From Cristatella mucedo (Eukaryota; Bryozoa; Phylactolaemata; Cristatellidae), in NCBI GenBank assembly GCA_009760855.2, contig WPIO01000013.1:1276001-1340000 (forward strand): a DNA stretch of 64,000 nt. Reading direction: 5' to 3'. The translations under genes and the position numbers were made by a program. Under the pieces are notes generated by a model. The model was not told where the DNA came from and ran no database searches. It was given only the letters and a program-made list of their open reading frames with translations. Positions 1-34,344 of this stretch are shown here, piece after piece (position 1 is the stretch's first letter; every line of letters starts with the position of its first letter).

Positions 1-1025
1 CGGCATGTGGCTGGACGGCAGGTGCCGCAGCAGCTGGCAGAAGCTGTTAACGGCTACACACTATCGGGAGAGGATCTCTAAGCCGGTCACAACAACAAAA
101 AACCGAGCACGGCAGGCCGAGGCGGAAGGGCCAAACCAGCCTCCAGGAAGAGAAATCTCAGTCCTGAATCAGCTAGGCCACGCCCATCGGCAGCATACGC
201 CTGCAAGGGCTGCTGTCGTCGAGTGCACGCTTTGAGGTCCTAGGCTCTCACGGCCATAGAGAAACGACAGAAAGATGCTTTAAGGTCAAGCCCGGCAACG
301 GTCGAGGCCATCACAACCGGGGTACGTGAAATGATTTCGACCGTGTGTGTGGGAAACCGATACCTGGAGTCCTCTTTTTACAGAGGCTTGCTCAAGACAT
401 AACATCGTCAGATCAGTCACAATAGATTGCCCCGAGATGAGCAAGAATAGCATGGCAAGAACCAGGCAGACAGCCTTTATGCCGTGTTCTGCCGAAGTTT
501 GACCACCCCTTTTCTGCATAAAAATGAAAACCTTCCTTAGATCAACGAAGATCATGGAATACGCCATCCCATGATACATCTTATGAATAAAGCTAAACAA
601 ACCTAGCGCACATGAGCACGAACAAAACTCGTCAGCCAGAATGCAATTCAAATAAGAGACAAAAAAGGTTCATCCTTATGACTACAAGCTGAGGCACCTT
701 TACCACGGCCGCCATTGGACTGTACATTTAATATAACTGCAATCTCTGGAGACAAGCCAACGCGGTGAAAACTCCACTAGCAAGTGTCACGCCAAGCTTT
801 TGTGCGTGTTTCCTCCTTTTTTCAAGCTGTGCAGAGCAGCGGATGGCTGTTAGAGTTCCACTATGCACACACGTGGCGGCTAATTGCCTGAGACAGCAAC
901 CAATTAATAATGTATAGTGCCCGCCTACCGGCTGCCGCAGAAGCCACCAAAAAGCAGGCGTGCTGCCATGGAGCACCTGTCAGCACCCAAACCCGTGTCC
1001 AAGCAGACAAAATTCGGGCATTTAC
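1..1025. other. Left edge, presumed WDFY3 intron
   Basis: No conserved coding block recognised on either strand. A minus-strand acceptor-like CGTTAACAG at about 43-35 is followed by open sequence to the window edge, but its translation does not match the expected part of WDFY3. Confidence 0.4.
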
Positions 1026-1076
1026 CTTCATTAAGTGCTGAGTTATATACATCGAGCCACCACAAATACGAAGCAG
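1026..1076 (-). CDS. WDFY3: Candidate WDFY3 exon (17 codons)
   Basis: The 51-bp segment CTG...AAG lies between a good acceptor (CTTTTTACAG) and a good donor (GTAAATG). It reads LLRICGGSMYITQHLMK. This resembles human VFRKVGGFVYITSLLVA, but that part of the protein lies roughly 75 residues downstream of where exon 11 stops. The phase (0) also does not match exon 11 (phase 1). It is either a real exon with intervening exons missing from the sequence, or a chance match. Confidence 0.4.
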
Positions 1077-1138
1077 CTGTAAAAAGCCGGACAAACAGCC
1101 ACCGCGGCACGTTACACGGTGACCGACTCGAGGCTGCG

Positions 1139-1182
1139 ACGAAGGGAGAGGGAGAGGGAGAGGGGGGGGGGAGGGAGAGGGA

Positions 1183-1257
<75 letters not shown>
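1139..1257. repeat. (GA)n / (GGGAGA)n microsatellite
   Basis: About 118 bp of purine-only sequence with a G-run near 1160. On the WDFY3 sense strand it is a (UC)n polypyrimidine tract starting about 15 nt downstream of the exon 11 donor. Confidence 0.98.
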
Positions 1258-1261
<4 letters not shown>

Positions 1262-1272
1262 CAAATACAAAC

Positions 1273-23627
<22,355 letters not shown>

Positions 23628-24150
23628 CCTCGTCGCGGCGGCCGCGGCGGCGGCGGACGGCGAGCGGCGAGCGCAGGCGGCGACGACGCACGCTCAGCCT
23701 CCCTGAAAGACGCCGCCGTGACAGCGGCGAGGACGCGCACCGACGCGCCGCTAAGCCGCGCGGTGGCGGCAGCGACCGAGGGGGTAAGCTCGCGTGCGCG
23801 CGGAGACCGACGACGCCCAAAGGCTGCGCTTGCCGATCGATAGCCGGCTAACTCGTTAGTAAAAGTAGACGACGGGGCGCGCGACGTCTGCGACTTATTG
23901 ACGACGAACCACTGAGAGCGGCGCGCGAGTGCGCGGAGCGCCCGTCGGGCGCGCCGCTCACTCGCGGGCAGCGGGACGAGGGGCACGCGCGCCGCACGGT
24001 GCGGATGCTTGCCCGTCGGAGCTCGAGCATCGGGAAGTGCTGGAAAAAGATGGGTCGATACGCCTTCCCCAGGTCAAGGCCGCCAGTCCGCGCACTCCGC
24101 TGGCGACTCTCGGTCGGCGCGTTACGTTCCCTTCCTGTAAGTCCTCGCGT

Positions 24151-27110
24151 TAAGCCAGAGAGGCGTCAGTTGGCGCCACGCACCCAGCCACAGCAGGGGA
24201 CCAGCCCACTATCCGCCATTGTTCTACATCCGCTTGGCCTGACCCGTTGCCTCGAACTGGACTGACTGCCCCTTGACCCACGCCGGAACACGGGCTCCTG
24301 CGGCGCTGCTTGGGCGGCGCGCTGGCTGCTCCTCTCGGCCTGCGCGATAAGATTGAGCCGCCTATTTCGCAGTCGGCTGCGCCAGCCTTGTTATTTATTA
24401 CTCAAGTTCGACTTGGTACTCCCATACGCGCAGCCTGGGCGTTTTCGGATGGCTTCTGTCTTAATTAACGGACCCGGCGGTAACCGCCACGGTAGTCTCG
24501 CGAAACTCCGGAAGCCTGCGCCGCGGCAAGGGCATAGCTGCAACGAGCGAAGTCGCGCATTCCAACGATCTTGCGAGACCGCACGCGACCGGATCGCACG
24601 GCCGGAGCGAGTGCACGTGTGGCACAGCGCCAGCCTGGCTCAATTTTTTAAGGCGCGCAAGAACTGCTCGGCGGAAAACGCCTACGTCCTCAAGCAAGCC
24701 GGAGGGAGCAGCGGTGCGGCGAGACAGCAGGGGGGGGCTTAACGCTACGGCCCGGAGGCTCAAGGGCCGGCTGCGGTATTTCGGCCCATGGCATCGGCTC
24801 GCTCTTCGCAGGAGCGCGGCTGAAAGATGTCGGCTGCTGGCCCGTCAACCTCGGCCATAACTCAGTCCAAAAACCTTTTCGGCATTCAAGCTAGACGGGG
24901 TTTCTCATCCGTTGGTCGGGCGACAGCAGTAATTCCCTGTCGTAACGGTCCACGGCACCGGGCCCAATGTCGCGAAGCTCTCGCCCTGTCGTCCCGGCTG
25001 GCTAAATTTTAAGAGTATGGCAGCGCTCGCTCAAGGTCTTCATCGCCGTCGCCGTCACCGCCGGCCGGCAGTCGCCGCCGCCGGTTGCCGGACTTGTTTC
25101 TCTTGGAACGAGGAAGGTGGACGGGCCGTTCACGCGGGCAACGAACGTCGGCCCCGGAACAGCGAGAGCCAGTACCAGGAGAATTCGGCGATGCCACCAA
25201 ATACGGTCGTCTAGCGCCCGTGGCAAAGCTCGCATTTTGCGTTCGCGTGTGTGTGAACACGGTCCTTCGCGTAGGGATTTGGCGCTGTGGACTAGAGTTA
25301 GAGTCCGGTGCAGTCGAGGGAGGGATTGTCTTTGTAGGCGAAAAGACCCTCAGTTTACCTACCTTCGCGAAGGTGGAAGTGGAGCCCTAGTTCTCTGTGG
25401 AAGCCACTGCAGGCCAAAACCAACGTCGCTATCACGTGCCGGGTCGTTGCGGCTCTCTGCTTATTTGGATAGCACCCCTGTGTAGACTCAGGTAACCTGA
25501 GTACGGCGAGGTAATTCCCCGTAAGAACGGTCGTTTCGATGACAGCCTTCGCGGAGTGTGCGGAGAAAACTGAACTTGACGCGCAGCGACATTGCGTGCG
25601 TGCAAATGAAGTTCAGTAAAACCCCCTATTTTCTATGTATCCCGTTCCAATCCACGCCACGAGTTCATGACCCCTGAGTAACGGTAAGTAAGTCGGCAAA
25701 AGAAACGCTTTAAGCGCGGTGACCTACTTATTTCGCGAAGTCGCGCACCAAACCGAATTCGGCAGTTGGCTAAGCCACTTGGTAAGCGACAGGTTACGCC
25801 TCCTCCGCCAACCGTTTGACGTAACACGTGAAGGACGCGCGTATGAGAAAGGTGCACCATTTGCTGCTGGATGGCCATGCGCCAAGGATGGCCCAAAGCT
25901 TGACCTTGCCCGGGAGTTTCAGTCTTAGTTAGGTCCGGGGTCGCGCGTAGTCGCGCCGGGCGCTGGAAGCCCGGCACGACCTCTCTGTGTTGGTTCAAAA
26001 GCAAAGCCTCGGAGCCACTTCCGCTCCCCCGACCAACCTCCCTCGTTGTGCCAACAGTGACTAACGAAAGGGGATGAGCTCGACCCGATGAGTGACCACG
26101 ACATTCGCTTCCTGCGCCAACGCCGCCGGCGATTTATTGCAGATTCCACGCTTGAGGCTGATGAGACGTCCTCTTCTTGCTTTCTCGACCAGCGTTTCCG
26201 CATTCAAATAATAATAATAATACATTTTTCTAGCCCCCTCGGGCAGCTTAGTCGCTGTCAAGGCACTTTGCATATGCGTTACAGGAAACATGATCATATG
26301 GTGCAAGCACAATGGTTAGAGGTGCCGTGCGCAGGGTCGGCATGTAAATACGGCTAGTGGCAGAATGCACAATGTCAGCACGCTTAAGTGCACAAAGGAC
26401 GAATCACGAAGACCCACTAAATGCTGCGATAAATAGAGAATTTTCAGTCGCCTCCTTCGTACCTGTCCTCTGCCCATCTCATTTGTAAGCATTAAAAACG
26501 AGGCTCTTAGGCTCTCGCCCGCTTCTCGACTCGGACACTCGCCAGCGGTACTAAGATTTGACTCGGCTCTTGCATTTCAATTACGACAGCGAACCCAATA
26601 GAAAATGGTGAAAAGCTTAATCAGAGCCTTGGTTTTAACTCACCGTTGATGCGGTAGAGTTTGACTTCCGGTGAACTGCCTGGATCCAGGCGAATCAGTT
26701 CGATCGCAAAATCGGGTGCCTCGCTACAGACGTTGCGTCTGCTGCGGTCTGCAGAGCGTGAGCGCTGTGGTGCTCGGCTTGCGCAGGTCTGGGCGGGAAG
26801 TCCTAACTAGCGGTCCTCTGCTGCGTCGCCAGGCAGCCTCCAATTGAGGCATCGCTCGCGGGTAAGAAAAGAGTTCACCCGTGCGTGTCAAAGTTTGAGC
26901 CAACCTACTTCAACCTTTGTGCGCATCTGCCAAACCCGTCATTCTCATTCCGGAGCATCCAGGAAAGCCTACTAGCGAGCGATCCCAAATTCTCCTTGGC
27001 TAGCGTAATTTCGAAGAAACAGCTGGGCCTGCAGCCCTGCACGCGTAGCGCGATTGCGGGCATCGCGGCTGTCAGTTGCGGTGCTTGCTGTAGCAACTGA
27101 GAAACTGAAT
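24151..27110. other. Unassigned CpG-rich intergenic DNA
   Basis: Several 75-130-codon frames exist but overlap on opposite strands and match nothing known. A degenerate minus-strand LINE A tail lies near 26195-26300 (GCCCGAGGGGGCTAG...ATTATTATTATT when read on the minus strand). No RNA gene recognised. Confidence 0.5.
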
Positions 27111-27119
27111 GCTTACCTT

Positions 27120-28076
27120 GCCGACATTCGATCCTAAATGTCGGAAAACTTCTTGAAACTAGATGACGATAAAACCGAACTGCTGCTCGTTGGACACCCT
27201 AAGCTTGCGGCTGGATTAAAAGGCTTTGCTCTTCTAATAGGCTATGCTGTTGTGCGACCATCACAGCGTGTTCGAAATTTAGATGTCGCTTTCGACAGGT
27301 GCCTCAATTTTAAAAGCTTCATTCAGAAGACTGCTTCTACCGCTAGCCATCACGTCTTATTCCTATCCAAAATTAGGAACTGTCTTCCACAGTGGCTTGC
27401 AAAAATTTAATTGGCTCCTTAGTTCTGTCTCGGCTTGATTATTGTAATTCCCTTTTAGCTGGGCTACCAAAGAAAGCAACTAGGCCACTGCTGCTGACTA
27501 TGAATATGGCTGCATGGCTAGCCTTCAAGTCCCAGAGATTTGACCACGTGTCTCCTTTGCTGAAAGAGCTAGGATGGATGCCGGCTGAGGAACGGATACA
27601 GAGCAAAGTTCTTACGCTGACCCACAAGGCCTGCCACGGCTTGACTCCTTCGTACCTAGCTAAACTGCTGCACCAGTTTCAGCCTCCTCGGGTCCTGTGT
27701 AGACAATACATTAGCTGTTCCATTCCTCCGCTTAAAGACCATTGGCGACAGAAGCTTTAGCTGTGCAGGTCCTAGACTGTGGAACTCGCTTCCACAATTC
27801 TTACGCAACGACAACTGCTCTCCTACTGCCGACTATGGCACATCCTTTTCAGCGGCCCTGAGCTGCTACTTCCACTCTACTCATCACTAGCGAAACTGCT
27901 CTCCTGTCTCAGCTATGCTTCCCACTTTCTTTTTGTTGTATGAGATGAAGTCTGTTGGCTACCGAATGCATACCAAAACCCGCTTATGCTGTGAGTGCGC
28001 TATACAAACTCTCCTGGGTAATACCCACATAGTCTTTGTGGCTTTGCGGAGTTACAGACTGAGATACAGACATAGA
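27120..28076 (+). mobile_element. LINE family B fragment, copy 1
   Basis: Translates, with frameshifts, to FLKLDDDKTELLLVGHPKLA, VRNLDVAFDRCLNF and HHVLFLSKIRNCL, then SLVLSRLDYCNSLLAGLP, SPLLKELGWMPAEERI, QSKVLTLTHKACHGLTPSYL and PRLWNSLPQFL. This is the post-YADD, C-terminal part of a non-LTR retrotransposon RT of the CR1/L2/Jockey type. The N-terminal part is missing (5' truncation). The terminal exon of the reading frame is broken by indels near 27400 and 27760. Confidence 0.9.
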
Positions 28077-28565
28077 TTCTTACACTGACCCACAAGGCCC
28101 GCCACGGCTTGGCTCCTTCGTACCTAGCTGAACTGCTGCATCAGTTTCAGCCTCTTCGCGCCCTGAGGTCCTGTGTGGACAATAAACTAGCTGTCCCATT
28201 CCTCCGCTTAAAGACCGTTGGCGACAGAAGCTTTAGCTGTGTAGGTCCTAGACTGTGGAACTCGCTTCCACAGTTCTTACGCAACGACAACTACTCTCCT
28301 GCTGCCGACTATTGCTCATCCTTTTCAGCGGTCCTGAGCTGCTATTTCCAAGCTACTCACTACCACAACTGCTCTCCTGACTCTGCTATGCTTCCCACTT
28401 TCCCTTTGTTTCGTGAGACGAAGTCTGTTGGCTACCGATTGCGCAGCGAAAGCCGCTTAGGCTGTGAGTGCGCTATACAAAACTCTTCTGCGTAACGTCC
28501 ACATAGTCTTTATGGCTTTCAAGAGTTACCGACGGACATACATTGCATTACATTTCGATCTACAA
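28077..28565 (+). mobile_element. LINE family B fragment, copy 2
   Basis: A second, shorter copy starting at TCTTACACTGACCCACAAGG, the same phrase found inside copy 1 at about 27610, and running to the ATTGCATTACATTTC tail. Its frame (PSYLAELLHQFQPLRALRS, SFSCVGPRLWNSLPQFLRND) is open for about 128 codons. Confidence 0.88.
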
Positions 28566-28804
28566 AAGACGGACATTTGGGTTTCTCGCTTGTGCTTCTT
28601 GCTCGTCCGCTGTGAGATGTCTATTTCGACGAGGGAGTTAAAGATGTCTAACAGAAGCCACGACGTGCGCCAACTGTCTTCGAGCGCAGCGGCCTAGAGC
28701 GCAATTCAGCTCAACGGCCAAAGCACCGCTACTACCTGCCCATTACATGACCTCCTCGGCTTCTGCCTTGGCTGTAGACAATCGCACAACCCGTAGAACT
28801 CAGG

Positions 28805-28845
28805 AAGCGCAAATGATGAATATCAGTCATAATCTGGCTGATTTA
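28805..28845 (+). ncRNA. Possible box C/D guide segment (28S target)
   Basis: A perfect C box (ATGATGA, 28812-28818) is followed by ATCAGTCATAATC and a CTGA box at 28837-28840. The intervening TCAGTCATAATC is complementary over 12 nt to the conserved 28S rRNA phrase GAUUAUGACUGA. No convincing second box pair or terminal stem was found, so this could be a decayed snoRNA or a coincidence. Confidence 0.3.
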
Positions 28846-29084
28846 GAGCGCCGCCATTTCACAATAAAGACGCACCGCATCGGCGGGTCAATGCGTTCGC
28901 CGATAGGAAGCTCGCGGCTCTGCACGCTTGCGCCCTCCGACAGACGGCACGGGCATCATCGCAGTCGAACGGTGGACAGCACGGTTATGGCGGCGCCCGG
29001 TCTGAGCCGGACCGTGGTGCGCCGGGTTCGGGCAAAGACAATGGTCGAGAATGCTGCGTCTTCATCCGCATTCATACTGAAGGA

Positions 29085-29268
29085 GATGAGGATTACCTGG
29101 GTCTTGACCAAGGGGCAGGGTCCTCGCTTCTTCACGATCCAGGTCGTGAGTTCAAGTCCGGCAGCGGGGCGATCCCTTATTGCCCCACTGCCAGCGGTGG
29201 CGACAGTCGTTCAGGCTCTTTTGCCTCCACATAAATGAGGCCGTTAGATCGACTAGTCTCCTCGTCTT
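29085..29268 (+). mobile_element. tRNA-derived SINE, copy in plus orientation
   Basis: GGTCGTGAGTTCAAGTCC (B-box region), GGGCGATCCCTTATTGC, CAGCGGTGGCGACAGTCGTT, CAGGCTCTTTTG and AGATCGACTAGT match the reverse complement of the copies at 9.2 and 46.1 kb. The CpGs of this copy are well preserved. Confidence 0.75.
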
Positions 29269-29269
29269 G

Positions 29270-30715
29270 ACGATATTGTCCCTCATCGGCGCGCGCCGTA
29301 GGAGAGCGTAACGCAACGTTAAAACGTAGCCAAAAAGTCCGGTCGGAATGCGCGCCGCCAGCAAGCCTCGCCGTACCTGCCTGCATAACGAGGAACGTGA
29401 GCCTCCAATTTGAAGAGATGGATCTTTCATGCACGTGCACTGTCCGGCAGGCCTCTAAAGACCGGCTTGGAAAAAAAGGACTTGAGCAAATCCAACATTA
29501 GGATTTCACCCTTAAAGAGTACTGATATAGCCTTTGGAGTCCGACCCAGCTGGACGTCCATGCCGAATGAACGATGCACCAGCATCCTTTGTCTACGCTG
29601 TGACCTTATGGCGCTGCCGCGGGTTTATGGTTTATTGAGGGCTATGGTTTAATGAGTTTATGTTTTATGCAGGATAAGTCGCGGCCTGCAGAGAAGCAGG
29701 CAGTAGGAAGCAGGATGGAGGGAAGAGCGGCCGTGCGGTGTGGCGCTGTGTCGTGTAGGCGGAATACGCGAGTGTTTAAGCCCCCCCCCCATCGGTGTCT
29801 GCGTTTCGTCGCTTGTGTACCGTCAGAGCGTCAGCTTACATACGTCCCGTCTATAAGAAAGGGGTGGACTCTGTCTGGAGAACTGCACTCAATGTGCTAG
29901 CCAGATATGCTTCTAGAACTGCGTTAAGCCTCGTAGCCTCTCCGTGGAAGTTTGGTAGCCACTCGGAAAAGGCTGTCGGGTTTCCAAGGGGAGCAGCGCG
30001 GATATTTTCAGCGAAAGGAGGATTGTACGGCCGTAGTTTAGTCAGCCAGCGGAGCCCTTCTGGTCGCTTCAGTAAGAGTTATGAGTGGCTGTAGTCACAT
30101 CTAGCCCGCTTTAAAATGCCGCTCGCTTTTGTCTGCGCGGTCTTCTAGCGCGTGCGACTAACCGCTCGCACGGCCAACGCGACGGGCAGCCGCAAGCTGC
30201 GTGCGCGCGCCGACGGCAAGCCACTCGGCGAGCGAGCCTCTTTCGACTCGTCGGTGGCCGTCTTGAAAAACCGATTGCTCCTCTGGCAAGCTACCCCGAA
30301 AGCTCACGCAAAGGCGCTCCTCTCTAGCCCACCTTAAAAAGGCAGATCTCGTCGATAGATAGCAACTCCTTGAGTCTTCTCGTCGACGGCGTCCCATGCG
30401 TGAAGTCTCTTAAAACTGGTAGCCTCTACGCTGCGCCGACAATTTTGTATGCCCGATGGCCGCGTCCCGGAAGCCCTTCGGAAGCCACTCGGAAGGAGAT
30501 GTCGATCTTCCCGGGCAGGCCTAGGAGGGTGTCCTCGGTGAAGGGAGTGGAGCTCGAATGGCTGTAGCAGCTCGGCCCGCCCTCAGGCGCGCTGTAGATC
30601 CCTTGCAGCTCCACCCCTACTCCGGGTATTCAGCGGCCCGCTAGATGCTGGCTGCGACCGAGAAGAGACTTCTTATTAGTAAGCATGTAATCGACAACTT
30701 AAGCGGAAGGGAAGC
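29270..30715. other. Unassigned CpG-rich DNA
   Basis: Similar phrases (GTAGCCACTCGGAA near 29955 and GAAGCCACTCGGAAGG near 30480) hint at an old local duplication. No gene identified; frames are short and overlapping. Confidence 0.5.
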
Positions 30716-30717
30716 TA

Positions 30718-33068
30718 CAATCGTGCGAGAATATCTGCTTCACCTCTGCTGCTCAATCCTCCCTCCGATCTGTCATCATTGGTAGATAGCTTCAACACGA
30801 CACTAGCTGACACGCTAGACGAGTTTGCCCCTCTGACAAAGCGCACTGTGCGCCCCCGCCCAGACGACCTATGGTTTACCAAAGACATTAAACTAGCTAA
30901 GTCTACTAAACGAAAGCTTGAACAAGCATACAAAAGATCCGGACTAACTGTCCATCGACAGGCATATGAAGACTACTGTAGGTCGTACCAATCAATCCTA
31001 GCATAGGCTAAGTCTAGTTTTTGTAAAAACATTGTTGAATCACAGATGCACAATCCAAAAATGCTTATGTCAACAATAAACCATCTCCTCAACCGTTCCC
31101 AGATTAGCTCCTTACCTGATGATCCTAATGATGATCTAGCCGATCGCTTCTCTCGATTTTTTGTGCAGAAGATAGACAAGATCAGGGAACCCATCCCTGT
31201 GATGACAACCTCCCCACTAGAATGCTGTTCATCGGTTCCTGGCTGCACCTCAATGTCTGCATTTAAGCAGGTCACTAGTGATCTAGTCCCACAGTTCGTA
31301 CCTCAATCAAAGGAGACAACAAGTCCTCTGGACCCTATTCCCACTGTCCTGCTCCTACGTTGCATTGATCTGCTGCTGCCATGCATAACTAACATCATTA
31401 ATATGTCATTAGCCTCAGGTCATGTTCCAGCACCTTTCAAAAAAGCTGTAGTCAGGCCACTTCTCAAGAAAGCTACACTTGACCAAGAGAACTTAAGCAA
31501 CTACCGCCCAGTTTCCCTTCTACCATTCCTATCAAAGACACTGGAACGGGTCGTGGCGGACCAGCTGAACTCGTATATCGAAACCTCACACCTTGCTAGT
31601 AAGTTCCAGTCTGGCTTTACAGCTAATCACTCCACAGAGTCAGCATTGCTTCGGGTATACAACGACCTACTTAGGAATGCTGACATGGGTAGAGTGTCTC
31701 TGCTTGTTTTGCTTGATCTTTCGGCAGCTTTTGACACCATCGATCACAAAGTTCTTCTAGAGCGCCTCTCATCTCGCCTGGGCATCACTGGCACTGGTCT
31801 GCAGTGGTTCAGGTCATACCTCAGTGGGAGACTCTAGAGTACTGACGTGAATGGACAAAGACCATGTGAAGTACCTCTGAAATATGGAGTACCTCAGGGC
31901 TCCGTGCTAGGTCCGGTTCTTTTCACGGTTTAAACTCTGCCTCTTGCTGATGTGATTGCCAAGCACAATCTAGGCTTTCACTTCTATGCGGATGACACTC
32001 AGTTGTACCTTTGCTTTGATCCCTCCCAGCCTTCGAGCACCTCAAATTCTCTCAACTCACTTGCTGCATGCATTGATGACATCCGCACATGGATGGTAGC
32101 AAATTTTCTAAAACTAAACGATGACGAAACTAACTTACTAGTTATGGGCAAACCCAGCATGATTCAGAAATTGGAAAGGCTGACGCTCAAAATTGGCTCT
32201 GCCAGCATATCTCCTGTAGAATCAGCTCGAAATCTAGGTGTCATATTCCAAAGACCGTCTCGTTAGACGACCATATCAGCTCCACGGTCAAATCCGCCTA
32301 TTTTCAGCTTCGTAGCATTGCTAAAATTCGGGCTTGTTTAGATAAAGATACCACGTCAAAGTTGGTCCATGCATTCGTGACATCCCGTCTCGACTTCTGC
32401 AACTCACTGCTTACTGGCCTACCAGCATGTGCGATCAGGCGAGTGCAGCTGGTGCAAAACTCTGCAGCTAGGCTTGTCTGTCGTGAGCGTCGCAGTTGCC
32501 ACATTACTCCACTTCTTGCCAACCTGCACTGGCTACCAGTCAAGCAACGGATTGACTTCAAGGTTTTGTCGCTCACTTTTAGGTCCCTTCATTCTATGGC
32601 TCCAGCCTATCTTTCAGATATACTACCCCATCAGGCCAAGCATCGTACCACCCGCTTTTCGGAATCCAACAGTCTAGAAATACCTCATACAAACCTTAAA
32701 TCCTTTGGAGACCGTGAATTTAGCTCGTATGCTCCCAAAGCCTGGAACTCCCTCCCGACCTCCCTGACCTGACCACATTTAAAAGGAACCTAAAAACACA
32801 CCTATTTAGGACAGCATTTAGTGGGTCTCTGTGATTCGTCCTTGATGTGCTTATGCGTGCTGACACTGTGCATGCTAACTAACCAACATTTACATGCTGA
32901 CCCTGTGCATGTCACCCCTAACCATATTATTCATTTCGTTTGTTTTTCAAGCATGATTTTACTTACCATTCAATGGCATTTCACTTTACAGCAAATGTAA
33001 AGCACCTAGAGAGAGATTAAGTTCTCTGAGGGCGCTTTATCAAGTGAATTATTATTATTATTATTATT
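30718..33068 (+). mobile_element. L2-like LINE (family A) with near-complete RT, inactive
   Basis: One frame runs from about 30779: the EN-RT linker (DTLDEFAPLTKRTV), then RT blocks NYRPVSLLPFLSKTLERVVA, LLDLSAAFDTIDHKVLLERL, GVPQGSVLGPVLF and the catalytic FYADDTQLY. Then come FLKLNDDETNLLVMGKP, SRLDFCNSLLTGLPA, LLANLHWLPVKQRIDFKVLS and PKAWNSLPTSL. The frame is interrupted by TAG at 31004, TAG at 31835 and TAA at 31931, with frameshifts near 32250 and 32765. The apurinic endonuclease domain is absent, so the copy is 5'-truncated. The 3' end is GTAAAGCACCTAGAGAG...TTCTCTGAGGGCGCTTTATC followed by (ATT)n. Such elements encode nicking-endonuclease/RT proteins; this copy cannot. Confidence 0.95.
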
Positions 33069-33229
33069 ACAATTAGCTCAGTAGAGAAATACGACGAAAT
33101 CCCCGTGTGCTTGACGTCTGCGACGCAGCGACAGCGCCTCGCTCACACTTCAACCTGCACCTCAGGAGTGTGCAGCATAAACGTGGCGGCTGCTCGTAGC
33201 GAGCGCGGCGAAGGCTCGTCTGAGCGTGA

Positions 33230-33408
33230 GCACTTCTATTTGCATGCCGACCCTGTGCGTGTCATCTCTAACCGTGTTATACTCGTTCTCATTGAGCATG
33301 CTAACCATTCAAATACGCTTCGTTTTGCACCGAATGCAAAGTGCCTAGAGAGCAATTGAGTTCTCTCAGAGCGCTATAAAAATGTGTCATTATTATTATT
33401 ATTATTTC
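33230..33408 (+). mobile_element. Second LINE family A 3' end
   Basis: GCATGCCGACCCTGTGCGTG, TGCAAAGTGCCTAGAGAGCA and TTCTCTCAGAGCGCTATA, then (ATT)n. An independent 3' fragment about 160 bp past the end of the 30.7-33.07 kb element. Confidence 0.85.
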
Positions 33409-33409
33409 A

Positions 33410-33748
33410 CGAACGGACCCGAACTGCGCTCGCGCGCGCCTTTCGCTCGACAGTGACGAACGGCGCGCCGCCCGGCGGCCGAGAGTCGACATGGGGGAGA
33501 AAACGCCTGGCCGCTCACTCGGCCATTTAAGCCGTCGGCTAGAAATTCAGTGCTAAATTTTTCGCCGTTCAATCGGAAGCGGGAGCTGCGAGCTAGTTTA
33601 TATTCGGTTGCTGTTAGCTGAGTAGGCTTTCGCACGGGTACGTACTGGAAGCTTTCAGTGAAAGAGGCGACGCTCGAAGACTCCGAGTATCGTGTTGGAG
33701 ACCAATAGTCTGCTCTGCAATGACCCCCCCCCCCCCCGCTGAGCCGAT

Positions 33749-33801
<53 letters not shown>

Positions 33802-34344
33802 TCAAGAGCGGAGACCGTTGCCGAACTCGGACGGTGCAGTGTATTAAATCGCGAGCCGTTGAGAATCGGCCGCCGCCGCCGCTGGCGAGCTGCGTGCCCT
33901 TTCGCGGGCGGTGGCGCTGCGGCGAATTGATGCCGCGAGTCGGCTCCCGAGTGGCGTGTGCCCCGAACGGCTAAACGATCCACTACCCGCTAGCCACCGC
34001 CAGCAGCTCCCAAGAGCAGGAAGCGGGCGGCGGCTGATTTTTCCAAAAGAGCGCACCCGATGGCGCGACGGCAGTGCAGCCGCCGTCGAAGCGGCCCGGC
34101 ACCGCGGTTCGGCGGCGAGCGGCCGCTAACGGTCGTCAACCGATCCAGAGATAGGGCGATTTTATATGCGCATTCGGTAATTTAGCGCAGAGACTCACAG
34201 CGTCGTCTAGAAATCGCGATCGATTGCGCAGTCGTAGCGAAGCACCTGGATAGATATTCGTCTCAACTGGGTGCTGTACGCAAACAAGTGGTGCTCTTTT
34301 TATTCTACTGGCATGCACCAGTGACAAACCGCGGGCAATTTCAC
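33410..34344. other. CpG-rich DNA with (CAG)17
   Basis: Highly CpG-rich with a C run (33724-33737) and a perfect CAG repeat. Could be a CpG-island promoter, but no exon was recognised on either strand. Confidence 0.5.
33750..33800. repeat. (CAG)17 microsatellite
   Basis: 17 uninterrupted CAG units, 12 bases to the right of a 14-base C run. The polyglutamine frame has no recognisable neighbours. Confidence 0.97.

Noticed and set aside
1-45. Possible next WDFY3 exon after a CGTTAACAG acceptor on the minus strand
   Set aside because: None of the three frames matches the expected residues, and the exon would be cut by the window edge.
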